Part shown: positions 18,560 to 26,793 of the stretch, one piece after another
How positions within the stretch are numbered: position 1 is the first letter of the stretch
Layout: each line of letters opens with the position of its first letter
NCBI RefSeq assembly: GCF_028690125.1
Contig: NZ_JAQVBV010000004.1
Coordinates: forward strand, 1 to 64,000
Direction: 5' to 3'
Source of the DNA: Bacteroides sp.
GTDB taxonomy: Bacteria > Bacteroidota > Bacteroidia > Bacteroidales > Bacteroidaceae
DNA: 64,000 nucleotides
Translations under genes and position numbers: made by a program
Notes under the pieces: generated by a model
The model's input: only the letters and a program-made list of their open reading frames with translations
Told to the model about the DNA's origin: nothing
Databases searched by the model: none

Positions 18560-19150
18560 ATGTTAGAAAAAGAAGAAATCATCTCTCCGAATTTGGAGGA
18601 ATTGAAAAGTCATTATCGCAGTATCATCACTTTGTTGGGAGAGGATGCTGAACGGGAAGGATTATTAAAAACTCCGGAACGTGTGGCTAAAGCAATGCTG
18701 AGTTTGACAAAAGGTTACCATATAGATCCTCATGAGGTGTTGTGCTCAGCTAAGTTTAAAGAAGAATACAGCCAGATGGTAATTGTGAAAGACATTGATT
18801 TCTTCTCTCTTTGTGAACATCATATGTTGCCCTTTTATGGGAAGGTACATGTCGCTTATATTCCCAATGGTTATATTACAGGGTTGAGTAAGATAGCCCG
18901 TGTAGTTGATATTTTTTCTCACCGTTTGCAAGTGCAGGAACGTATGACTTTGCAAATCAAGGAGTGCATTCAGGAAACGCTTAATCCTTTGGGAGTAATG
19001 GTTGTAGTGGAAGCAAAACATATGTGTATGCAAATGCGTGGGGTAGAAAAACAAAATTCTATAACTACTACTTCTGATTTTACAGGTGCATTCAATCAAG
19101 CTAAAACTCGTGAGGAGTTTATGAATTTGATTCAGCATGGAAATATGTGA
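18560..19150 (+). CDS. folE: GTP cyclohydrolase I
   Basis: 196 residues from ATG 18560; the longer frame to 18500 lies within the SPOR gene. First step of folate/pterin synthesis, GTP to dihydroneopterin triphosphate. Zinc ligands Cys85 and His88 are in LCEHHMLPF and Cys156 in [19 protein letters not shown] and [14 protein letters not shown] are family blocks. Convergent with dnaG, with only 26 bases between stops. Confidence 0.97.
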   Translation: MLEKEEIISPNLEELKSHYRSIITLLGEDAEREGLLKTPERVAKAMLSLTKGYHIDPHEVLCSAKFKEEYSQMVIVKDIDFFSLCEHHMLPFYGKVHVAYIPNGYITGLSKIARVVDIFSHRLQVQERMTLQIKECIQETLNPLGVMVVVEAKHMCMQMRGVEKQNSITTTSDFTGAFNQAKTREEFMNLIQHGNM

Positions 19151-19176
19151 TAAAGTTGTGCTTTGAGACAAGGGGA

Positions 19177-21255
19177 TTATCGTAGAACTACACGATCCCC
19201 CAGACGTTTAGCCATAATATTTTGTACTCCTCTTAATTCATTATAACGTTGCATTAACGCATCACATTTTTCGTTATTATCAACGAGTGAAGGGTCCTGT
19301 AAAGCATATAGCATATGCTTTAATTCTTCTGTTACAATTGCATATTTGAAGTTAATCATTAACATGGGAACTAATTCATAAAGACGTTCTTCGTCTGCTA
19401 CAATCTTCTGTGATTTGGAATGATATTTACTTAATTGATAGCGTACATTAATTAAATCTACACTTAGTCTGCTGATAGTTGGATCTGGATGTGCCAGAAA
19501 ATAACGCTCTGCTACAAAATTGGAATCATGAATATGTGTTGCTGCTTCTGAGAGGATAAGACGATGCAATGGGTTGTGAAAAGCCAGATCGTCTTCTTTC
19601 AGATCGTTGATAATGTATTCAATAACAGTTACAGGAATTTCATTTCCTTCTTCATCGGTCAGATTACACATTATTTTTTCACCATAGCGGACTACTGCTT
19701 GCAAGATTAAACGTTCAAACTTGTAGAATTCTTGTCCTTCTTTTCCTTCCTGAGGAATAAAAGAAGTATAACTATCCCCCTGTAAAGTAGGTGGAATCTC
19801 CAGATATCCTGCATCCGTCTCGAGAGGCATTGGAACATCACCATCAGGCATTGGGATATTTTCTCCGGGTCTATCTTGAGAGATATTGGCTGCTCTTTCA
19901 GCAGTTCTACGGTCCCGCTCTATTTGCTCTGCCCGTTTTTCAGATTGTGTTTCCCGTCTTTTGGCTACTTCTGATACAAGTAGTTTATCTTCTATGTGAA
20001 GTAGCTGAGCACATTCTTTGATGTAAACATCTCGTATAATGGCTTCCGGAATGACAGAAATGCTTTGCACCAGGTTACTGATAAGTTCTGCACGTTTGAT
20101 CGGATCTTTTCCGGCATCTTCTAGCAGTAGGTTTGTCTTGAAGCGGATAAAGTCACTTTCATGCTCTTTGATGAAAGTTTGGAATTCAGTGGAGTTATGC
20201 TTACGCGCAAAAGAGTCCGGGTCGTCACCATCAGGAAGCAAACAGACTTTTATATTCATTCCCTCTTCGAGTAGCATATCGATTCCTCGGATAGAAGCTT
20301 TAATACCTGCCATATCGCCGTCATAAAGGACAGTGATATTATTGGTAAAGCGATGGATCATTCGGATTTGTCCTGGTGTTAAAGCAGTCCCTGAGGAAGC
20401 AACGACATTCTCTATACCCGATTGATGCATGGAAATAACATCTGTGTAGCCTTCTACCAGAAAACAGCGATCTTGTTTTACGATCGCTTGTTTGGCAAAA
20501 TAGATACCATATAGTTCGTTACTTTTATGATAAATTTCGGATTCAGGAGAATTGACGTATTTTACTTTGACCCCTTTTGTCGCATTGGCCAGTACGCGTC
20601 CGCCAAAAGCAACAACCTTACCTGACAATGTATGGACAGGAAATATAACCCGTCCCCAAAAGCGGTCTCGCAATCGATGGTCATCCGTTTCGTAGCAAAG
20701 TCCTGTTTTAACAAGATATTCTTTTTTATATCCTTTTTGTTGGGCTTCTTGTGCGAAAGCGTCGTGATTCTCAGTGCAATATCCTAATTGGAATTTTTCA
20801 ATAATGTCATCACGAAAGCCACGGTTACGGAAGTATGCCATACCAATGCTACGACCATCAACATGATTTTTGAGGATATTTTGAAAATAATCGCGTGCGT
20901 AGTTATTAACGATGAAAAGACTTTCACGTTCACTTTGCACCAACTTTTCTTCATCGCTCAACTCTCGTTCCTTGATTTCGATGTTGTATTTCTTGGCAAG
21001 GTATTTCAGAGCTTCCGGATAAGACATCTGCTCGTGTTCCATAATGAAATGAACAGCATTACCACCTTTTCCGCAGGCGAAACATTTGCAAAGTCCTTTG
21101 GCGGGAGAAACATAAAAAGAAGGTGTTTTGTCACTATGAAATGGACATAAACCGACATAATTCACTCCGCGTTTGCGCAGTGTGACGAAATCTGATACAA
21201 CATCTATTATCTGTGAAGCATCTATTATCCGGTCTATGGTTGCTTGGTCAATCAT
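19177..21255 (-). CDS. dnaG: DNA primase
   Basis: 692 residues from ATG 21255 (MIDQATIDRI); the frame continues to 21321 but the promoter at 21292-21322 lies in that extension. Makes RNA primers for replication. The CHC2 zinc finger is Cys37-x2-His40, Cys58-x2-Cys61. The TOPRIM core has the catalytic glutamate in LVEGYTDVIS and YDGDMAGIKASI. A charged linker (about 430-500) precedes the C-terminal DnaB-binding region. Normal for Bacteroidetes primases. Confidence 0.96.
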   Translation of the reverse strand: MIDQATIDRIIDASQIIDVVSDFVTLRKRGVNYVGLCPFHSDKTPSFYVSPAKGLCKCFACGKGGNAVHFIMEHEQMSYPEALKYLAKKYNIEIKERELSDEEKLVQSERESLFIVNNYARDYFQNILKNHVDGRSIGMAYFRNRGFRDDIIEKFQLGYCTENHDAFAQEAQQKGYKKEYLVKTGLCYETDDHRLRDRFWGRVIFPVHTLSGKVVAFGGRVLANATKGVKVKYVNSPESEIYHKSNELYGIYFAKQAIVKQDRCFLVEGYTDVISMHQSGIENVVASSGTALTPGQIRMIHRFTNNITVLYDGDMAGIKASIRGIDMLLEEGMNIKVCLLPDGDDPDSFARKHNSTEFQTFIKEHESDFIRFKTNLLLEDAGKDPIKRAELISNLVQSISVIPEAIIRDVYIKECAQLLHIEDKLLVSEVAKRRETQSEKRAEQIERDRRTAERAANISQDRPGENIPMPDGDVPMPLETDAGYLEIPPTLQGDSYTSFIPQEGKEGQEFYKFERLILQAVVRYGEKIMCNLTDEEGNEIPVTVIEYIINDLKEDDLAFHNPLHRLILSEAATHIHDSNFVAERYFLAHPDPTISRLSVDLINVRYQLSKYHSKSQKIVADEERLYELVPMLMINFKYAIVTEELKHMLYALQDPSLVDNNEKCDALMQRYNELRGVQNIMAKRLGDRVVLR

Positions 21256-21291
21256 TATTCTTTTCTCCTGTAAATCCGTTTTTTGCGGATA

Positions 21292-21322
21292 CAAAGTTAC
21301 GCATAAAAAAATCCTCTGCAAA
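21292..21322 (-). promoter_or_regulatory. Promoter of dnaG, overlapping the tyrA terminator
   Basis: Minus strand TTTG (21322-21319), 19 bases, TAACTTTG (21299-21292). The -33 box lies in the loop-side edge of the terminator stem at 21313-21340, so the two signals share DNA. Confidence 0.65.
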
Positions 21323-21340
21323 AAATCTTTGTTGCAGAGG
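21304..21340 (-). terminator. Terminator of the aromatic operon
   Basis: CCTCTGCAA (minus strand, 21340-21332) pairs with TTGCAGAGG (21321-21313), followed by ATTTTTTTATGC. It lies 33 bases past the tyrA stop. Confidence 0.85.
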
Positions 21341-21372
21341 ACCGTTAAATATTACCTATACAAGCTGAAGGA

Positions 21373-22146
21373 TTATTTAATTTTCTCACGAATTTTCGTC
21401 AGGTACATTTTCATTCCTTCCGCATCTTTGTTTTCAATGATTTCGAGCAGATTCTTTAACTCTGTCCTGATATTGGTAACTTGTGAAGGAGTACGCGGAT
21501 TGAACAAAATTTCCTGAAGCAGGTAATCGTCCTCACTCAAAAGCCCTTTAGCAATAGCCATATGTTTTTTGAAAGTGGTACCGGGTGCTTCCTGATGCTT
21601 CATAACCGCTGCAAAAATGAAAGTTGATACAAACGGAATTGACAGCGAATATGCTACTGTTTCATCGTGCTCATCGAATGTATATTCGAAGATGTTCAAG
21701 CGTAGTGTTTGGTAAAGGTCTTTGAAGAAAATCTTTCCCAGATGGTCGCCTTCACTGATAATAATTGCATTTTCGCTGCTTAGATTGCTGAGGCTGGCAA
21801 AAGTGGGACCGAACATCGGATGAGAAGATACATAGCGAAAGCCACTTTCTTCATAAAATGTTTTCAATCCGGTTTTTACCGAGGCAATGTCACTTATGAT
21901 GCAATCCTTGGGCAGAACGGGCAGTACGGAACGGAATGCATCAAGCGTGTACTTTACAGTAGCGGCATTAATGACTAGTTCCGGCTCAAATTCTTTGATT
22001 TCTTCCAACGTAGTGAAACGATAGGTGTTGTAGACAAAACGCAACTGATGCGGATTGACGTCAAATACGGCCGTCTCGTGCTGGAAACTTAATATATCAG
22101 TAAAAAAGGAACCCATTTTTCCGGCTCCGAGGATTAGTATTCTCAT
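21373..22146 (-). CDS. tyrA: Prephenate dehydrogenase
   Basis: 257 residues. Converts prephenate to 4-hydroxyphenylpyruvate for tyrosine. An N-terminal Rossmann fold (ILILGAGKMGSFFTDIL) is followed by DIASVKTGL and SSHPMFGPTFASL, the substrate-binding histidine block; the C-terminal part is all-helical. It has no fused chorismate mutase or ACT domain; in this operon the chorismate mutase is fused to the DAHP synthase instead. It is the last gene before the terminator at 21304-21340. Confidence 0.93.
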   Translation of the reverse strand: MRILILGAGKMGSFFTDILSFQHETAVFDVNPHQLRFVYNTYRFTTLEEIKEFEPELVINAATVKYTLDAFRSVLPVLPKDCIISDIASVKTGLKTFYEESGFRYVSSHPMFGPTFASLSNLSSENAIIISEGDHLGKIFFKDLYQTLRLNIFEYTFDEHDETVAYSLSIPFVSTFIFAAVMKHQEAPGTTFKKHMAIAKGLLSEDDYLLQEILFNPRTPSQVTNIRTELKNLLEIIENKDAEGMKMYLTKIREKIK

Positions 22147-22293
22147 ATCTTTTTTATCAGTTTATTATATTGAAATCAAGAAGGTATATATAGGTGCAGA
22201 TTACGCAAATTTGATTACAAATAAAAAACAGTGTAATCCATACCTCAATAATGTAAGTGTCAATATTCTCTTGACATACCTTCTAACTTCCTA

Positions 22294-23355
22294 TTACTTA
22301 TTAATAATTTCTATCTGTTGGCGGACAGATTCTTCGTGGATAGCTTCGAAAATCTGTTTCATAAACTCTGCATCCATGCCGCATTGCTCGCCTTGAGCAC
22401 CGCGTTTCTCCAGAATTTCATTGTAGCGTCCGGTTTGGAGAACAGTAATGCCATGCTCTTTTTTATAAGTTCCGATTTCACGTGCTATACGCATTCTCTT
22501 TGCTAACTCCTGAATGATATTATCGTCGCATTCATCGATTTGCTTACGTAATTGAGTTAAACTTTCTGTGGTTTGAGTTTCAGTACGGATAACTAACAAG
22601 TTAAGAATATAGTCCAGCACATCCGGAGTTACTTGTTGGGAAGCATCGCTCCACGCACAATCCGGATTACAATGGCTTTCTACAATCAACCCGTCGAAAT
22701 TCAGATCCATCGCTTGCTGGCAAAGAGGAGCTATCAATTCACGTTTGCCTCCGATGTGGCTTGGATCGCAGAAGATAGGCAGATTAGGAATACGGCGGCG
22801 CAGCTCAATTGGAATATGCCATTGAGGAAGGTTGCGGTAAATCTTCTTGTCGTAGCTGCTGAAACCACGGTGAATAGCTCCTAAACGCTTCAAACCGGCA
22901 TTATTGATGCGCTCCAAAGCACCGATCCATAGTTCGAGATCTGGATTTACCGGATTTTTTACAAGTACAGGAATATCTACACCTTTCAAAGCATCGGCAA
23001 TCTCTTGTACGGCAAAAGGATTGGCTGTAGTACGAGCACCTACCCAAAGAATATCAATTCCCGCTTTTAAACATTCGTAAACGTGTTTTGCTGTTGCCAC
23101 TTCGGTAGAAACATACATACCAGTTTCTTTTTTTACTTCTTTCAACCAAGATAGTGCTTCTACGCCAACACCTTCAAAACCTCCGGGTTTGGTCCGAGGT
23201 TTCCAAATTCCTGCACGATATATTTTTTGTCCTTTTGCGGCCAGTTGTCTGGCAGTATCCATTACTTGCTCTTCAGTCTCAGCACTACACGGACCGGCGA
23301 TAATAATCGGTCTTTTAGCTTCAACGCCCGGTAATAAAATTGATTCGAGTTCCAT
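22294..23355 (-). CDS. Bifunctional DAHP synthase / chorismate mutase
   Basis: 353 residues. The N-terminal TIM barrel (about 1-255) is a type I-beta DAHP synthase: PIIIAGPCSAETEEQ, RAGIWKPRTKPGGFEGVG, WVGARTTANPF, and the metal/phosphate block FCDPSHIGGKRELI. The C-terminal helix bundle (about 270-350) is an AroQ chorismate mutase: QLRKQIDECDDNIIQELAKR, IGTYKKEHG. It joins the first step of the shikimate route to the branch point toward Phe and Tyr; the mutase domain often mediates feedback control by prephenate in such fusions. Confidence 0.95.
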   Translation of the reverse strand: MELESILLPGVEAKRPIIIAGPCSAETEEQVMDTARQLAAKGQKIYRAGIWKPRTKPGGFEGVGVEALSWLKEVKKETGMYVSTEVATAKHVYECLKAGIDILWVGARTTANPFAVQEIADALKGVDIPVLVKNPVNPDLELWIGALERINNAGLKRLGAIHRGFSSYDKKIYRNLPQWHIPIELRRRIPNLPIFCDPSHIGGKRELIAPLCQQAMDLNFDGLIVESHCNPDCAWSDASQQVTPDVLDYILNLLVIRTETQTTESLTQLRKQIDECDDNIIQELAKRMRIAREIGTYKKEHGITVLQTGRYNEILEKRGAQGEQCGMDAEFMKQIFEAIHEESVRQQIEIINK

Positions 23356-23436
23356 ATTCTTTATTTGTTTTTATTTTATTCTAATATTCTGTTTTTAAAG
23401 AGATTTGCTTTATTCTCTCTGTTTCTCAATTAGAGT

Positions 23437-24618
23437 TTATGAAAGTTTTTTTATTCTTTCTAAGGCTTCTGCCAGTTTGGCATCTTTGCAACAGAGGGAG
23501 ATGCGGATATATCTTGCTCCGTTACTACCGAAAATAAATCCCGGTGTGATAAACACTCTCGCTTCATGGAGTACTTTCTCTGTTAGTTCTTCCACATCTT
23601 TGCAGGAAGCAGGGATTTTTCCCCATAGGAACATACCTACTTGCTTTTCATCGTAGGTGCAGTCTAGTGCTTTCATTATTTCACCTGCCAGATGGCGACG
23701 ATTATGGTAATTTTTATTATTACCTTCATACCAACTTTCTTCTGCTTGCAGAGCAGTTGCCGCTGCCAGTTGCATGGCACGGAACATTCCACTGTCGATA
23801 TTACTTTTTACTTTCAATATCCATTGTATAAATTCTGCATTTGAAGCAATCATTCCGATACGCCAGCCCGGCATATTATGACTTTTACTCATGGAGTTGA
23901 ATTCAATGCAACATTCCTTTGCTCCCGGTATACTAAGAATACTGATTGGATGATCGTTCAGGATAAAACTGTATGGGTTATCATTAACAATTACTATATT
24001 CTTACGACGTGCAAAATCTACCAAGCGTTCATACAATTCCGGAGTTGCATTGGCACCTGTCGGCATATTGGGATAGTTTGTCCACATTAATTTTACCCGG
24101 CTGAGGTCCATCTTTTCCATAGCTTCAAAATCCGGCATCCAGCCATCTTCTTCTTTCAGATCGTAATTAATCACTTCTGCACCAAGAATTTTACTTAAAG
24201 AAGTGTAAGTTGGATATCCCGGATTGGGAACTAAAACTTGTTCTCCCGGATTGACGAAGGCTAATGTGACATGAAGAATACCCTCTTTTGAACCGATAAG
24301 TGGTTGTATCTCGGTATTCGGGTTGAGTCCCACTCCATACCAACGTTGATACCAATCGGAAAAAGCTTTACGAAGTTCGGGGATTCCCACATATGGCTGA
24401 TAACCGTGACCGTTTGGGTCGTGAGCGTTATTGCACAATGTTTCGATGGTCTTTTCAGAAGGTGGCATATCGGGGCTCCCAATTCCCAAACTAATTACAT
24501 CTTTGCCTTCTGCATTCATTTGTGCTACTTCTTTTAGCTTCTTTGAGAAGTAGTACTCGCTGACACTGCTCAGTCTATCGGCTGGAGTTATCTTATATGT
24601 TTGATTTTCCTTCTGCAT
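23437..24618 (-). CDS. PLP-dependent class I/II aminotransferase
   Basis: 393 residues, fold type I. The PLP lysine is Lys245 in NSMSKSHNMPGWRIG; NPGYPTYTSL, NYPNMPTGA and VNDNPYSFIL are the other cofactor blocks. Annotation pipelines tend to call it aspartate or LL-diaminopimelate aminotransferase-like. Its place between pheA and the DAHP synthase/chorismate mutase makes an aromatic or prephenate aminotransferase the better inference. It overlaps the end of pheA by 26 bases, so translation is probably coupled. Confidence 0.9.
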   Translation of the reverse strand: MQKENQTYKITPADRLSSVSEYYFSKKLKEVAQMNAEGKDVISLGIGSPDMPPSEKTIETLCNNAHDPNGHGYQPYVGIPELRKAFSDWYQRWYGVGLNPNTEIQPLIGSKEGILHVTLAFVNPGEQVLVPNPGYPTYTSLSKILGAEVINYDLKEEDGWMPDFEAMEKMDLSRVKLMWTNYPNMPTGANATPELYERLVDFARRKNIVIVNDNPYSFILNDHPISILSIPGAKECCIEFNSMSKSHNMPGWRIGMIASNAEFIQWILKVKSNIDSGMFRAMQLAAATALQAEESWYEGNNKNYHNRRHLAGEIMKALDCTYDEKQVGMFLWGKIPASCKDVEELTEKVLHEARVFITPGFIFGSNGARYIRISLCCKDAKLAEALERIKKLS

Positions 24619-25441
24619 ATTCGCCTAATAATTTAAGTTCTTTGGTTAATGGAGTGATTGCTGTTATAGATTGTTTATATCTTAGATAATCATTGAAAGC
24701 TACATCTACATAAAACTGATATTCCCACTCTCGCCCGATGATCGGCAACGATTGTATCTTAGTTAAGTTGATATTATAGAACGATAAAATTGATAACACT
24801 TGTGATAGGCTTCCTTCTGTATGTGGAAGTGTAAATACCATACTTGCCTTATTAGTAGCCTTGGTATGATGTTGGCGAAGTTCATCTACCTGCCAAGGGT
24901 CAGCTACAACCAAAAAGCGAGTGAAGTTGTGTTTGTTAGTCTCGATACCTTCTTGCAAAACCTTCATTCCATAACGTTCTGCTGCTGTTTTGGAGCAGAT
25001 AGCTGCGTGCCCTTTCAGGTTTTCTTTCTTGATAATTTCTGCACTCCGCGCAGTATCTTCACCTTCTACCACTTTTAGCTGTGGATGTTGGTTCAGAAAC
25101 TCACGGCATTGCATCAATGCAATAGGGTGGGAATTTACTTCAGTCAGATCACTCCAGTCTTCATCCGGAAGACAGACGAAACTATGCGAAATACGCAATT
25201 TGTATTCACCGATAATCTGTGTCCCGCTTTGTCTCAACAACTCATTGTTGTGTAGCAGACTTCCTGCAATTGTGTTTTCAATGGCAAGCATCCCGATGAC
25301 TTGACTGTCTTTTCGAATCGATGTGAACACGTCTTCGAAGTTAGCACAACAGATTAACTCTATTTCTTCTCCTTCGAAATACTTGTGTGCGGCGATGTCG
25401 TGATACGAGCCGATTGTTCCTTGAATTGCTATCTTTTTCAT
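24593..25441 (-). CDS. pheA: Prephenate dehydratase
   Basis: 282 residues. Converts prephenate to phenylpyruvate. The catalytic domain (about 1-180) contains IAIQGTIGSYHDIAA and the catalytic TRF motif in NFTRFLVVADP. A C-terminal ACT domain (about 195-275) follows: TLPHTEGSLSQVLSILSFY and TKIQSLPIIGREWEYQFY. In E. coli PheA the Phe-binding motif of this domain reads ESRP; here it is QSLP, so allostery may differ. First gene of the operon, behind an attenuator. Confidence 0.95.
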   Translation of the reverse strand: MKKIAIQGTIGSYHDIAAHKYFEGEEIELICCANFEDVFTSIRKDSQVIGMLAIENTIAGSLLHNNELLRQSGTQIIGEYKLRISHSFVCLPDEDWSDLTEVNSHPIALMQCREFLNQHPQLKVVEGEDTARSAEIIKKENLKGHAAICSKTAAERYGMKVLQEGIETNKHNFTRFLVVADPWQVDELRQHHTKATNKASMVFTLPHTEGSLSQVLSILSFYNINLTKIQSLPIIGREWEYQFYVDVAFNDYLRYKQSITAITPLTKELKLLGEYAEGKSNI

Positions 25442-25466
25442 TATTCTAAATTTCTATAAATAAAAA

Positions 25467-25561
25467 AATCCCGCGTCCATATCGGAGCGGGATTCATATG
25501 ATTGATTTCTTCATTTAGTCCTTAAGCATCACTGTCACTTGATACATACAAACTCCCGCTC
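25467..25561 (-). promoter_or_regulatory. Transcription attenuator of the aromatic operon
   Basis: Three mutually exclusive segments on the minus-strand RNA: A, GAGCGGGA (25561-25554); B, UCCCGCUC (25492-25485); C, GCGGGA (25474-25469). B-C forms the terminator (stem AATCCCGC / GCGGGATT, then TTTTTTT), 26 bases before the pheA ATG. A-B is a perfect 8-bp antiterminator. A begins right at the stop codon of the Phe-rich leader peptide, so a ribosome that finishes translation would cover A and let the terminator form. Confidence 0.8.
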
Positions 25562-25605
25562 TACTTTGCTGCTAAAGTAAAAGTAAAAAAAGAAGTAATA
25601 TGCAT
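25561..25605 (-). CDS. Phenylalanine-rich leader peptide
   Basis: 14-residue frame MHITSFFTFTLAAK, then TAG. Three Phe in four residues (7, 8 and... 10) are as expected for a pheL-type leader; all three are TTT codons. The stop codon touches attenuator segment A. I did not find a clear ribosome site or -7 element upstream, but the fit of peptide, spacing and alternative stems is hard to explain by chance. It is too short for ordinary gene callers. Confidence 0.7.
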   Translation of the reverse strand: MHITSFFTFTLAAK

Positions 25606-25791
25606 AAGTAAATGATCTCATTTCAAATCGTTATTTTTGCTTTGAATTTTTAAATCTTGGGGCAAAAGTAATAATTTTCTGTTAGATGCAAATAAAAAAC
25701 GATATTTTTTTTAGTTTTTCATTTGATTTAGATGAAAATATTACTCTATGTAACAAAAATATTTCAATTTTGATTACTTGTTCTTTTAATT

Positions 25792-26754
25792 TTAGAAGAT
25801 TCCGGGTAAAGTTTTCGGTTTTGCTTCTAAGTTTTTGAACTCTCCGTTTAGATTTGTTCCATTCTTTGGATTTAGTTCCAGTGACTTTTTCATATCTTCA
25901 ACAGAACCTTCTTTGTCTCCGTTTAGCAATTTGGCACGTCCACGTTCCTTATAAGCTTCCCCAAAGTTCGGATTCAGTTCGATTGCTTCATCAAACAAAC
26001 AGATTGCTTCTGACAGTTTTTTCTGGTTGATAAAAAGTTGTCCGAGATAGAGATAAGCTTGTTCGTTGAAAGGATTTATCTCTGTAACTAATTTATAGTC
26101 AGCTTCCGCTTCCTCTTCTTGTCGATTGGATTCTTTTACTTTACCACGTAGGAGGATAGCAGTCTCTTCTTCCTGATTCTGTGCCAATACAGCATCGATA
26201 TCTTCCATTGCCTCCTTATATTGGTTCATTTTTACTAATGCGTCCGCACGCATCAAACGTGCTTCAATGAAATCAGCTTTTAAGGTGATAGCTTTGGTAA
26301 GATGGGCAATGGTCATAATATCGTCATCTTGCCCTTTGCGAGCTTTTCCTAAAAGGAAATGTGCAACAGCATTTCTCTCTTCAATAGCAATAGCTTTGTT
26401 AGCAACCTCTTCCATTGCTTTATAGTTTTCCTGAACATAATATACATTAGCCAATGTCAGGAAAGTATTTGTTATTTGGGGTTCTATTACAGTCATTTTT
26501 TCCAATAACGTTTGTGCTTTTTCAGTTTCCCCCACTTGGATATAAAGCTGGCTAAGATAACCCATTGTTTCGAAATCTTGTTCGATAGCAAGAGCTTCGG
26601 TAAAGCATTTTATTGCGTAATCGGGACGTCCCATACGCTGTGCACGCAGACCGTCATATTTGAATATCTCAAAATTCTTTTGGTTGTTCTTTTGTTTTTC
26701 ACTTTCCGGTGTTTCTGTCTTCCCTGAGAAGAAAGATTTAAAAAAGTTTGACAT
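25792..26754 (-). CDS. TPR-repeat protein
   Basis: 320 residues without signal peptide, so probably cytoplasmic. From about residue 30 to 305 it is built of tetratricopeptide repeats with the usual small-residue spacing, for example DYAIKCFTEALAIEQ, AEADYKLVTEINPFNEQAYLYLG and AICLFDEAIELNPNFGEAYK. A scaffold or adaptor role is likely; partners are unknown. It has its own -7 element inside the end of recQ. Confidence 0.88.
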   Translation of the reverse strand: MSNFFKSFFSGKTETPESEKQKNNQKNFEIFKYDGLRAQRMGRPDYAIKCFTEALAIEQDFETMGYLSQLYIQVGETEKAQTLLEKMTVIEPQITNTFLTLANVYYVQENYKAMEEVANKAIAIEERNAVAHFLLGKARKGQDDDIMTIAHLTKAITLKADFIEARLMRADALVKMNQYKEAMEDIDAVLAQNQEEETAILLRGKVKESNRQEEEAEADYKLVTEINPFNEQAYLYLGQLFINQKKLSEAICLFDEAIELNPNFGEAYKERGRAKLLNGDKEGSVEDMKKSLELNPKNGTNLNGEFKNLEAKPKTLPGIF

Positions 26755-26780
26755 GATTCTATTGTTTTTGAGTTTATCTG

Positions 26781-26788
26781 CAAATGTA
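26781..26788 (-). promoter_or_regulatory. Putative -7 element of the TPR gene
   Basis: Minus strand TACATTTG (26788-26781) in the 39-base gap between recQ and the TPR gene, 27 bases before its ATG. The -33 position, inside recQ, is not a clear match. Confidence 0.5.
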
Positions 26789-26793
26789 ATAAC

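Noticed and set aside
25455..25481. Minus-strand frame MDAGFFYL overlapping the pheA terminator, and MYQVTVMLKD upstream of it
   Set aside because: The first arises from the terminator T run itself. The Phe-rich frame at 25605-25561 is better placed relative to the antiterminator segment.
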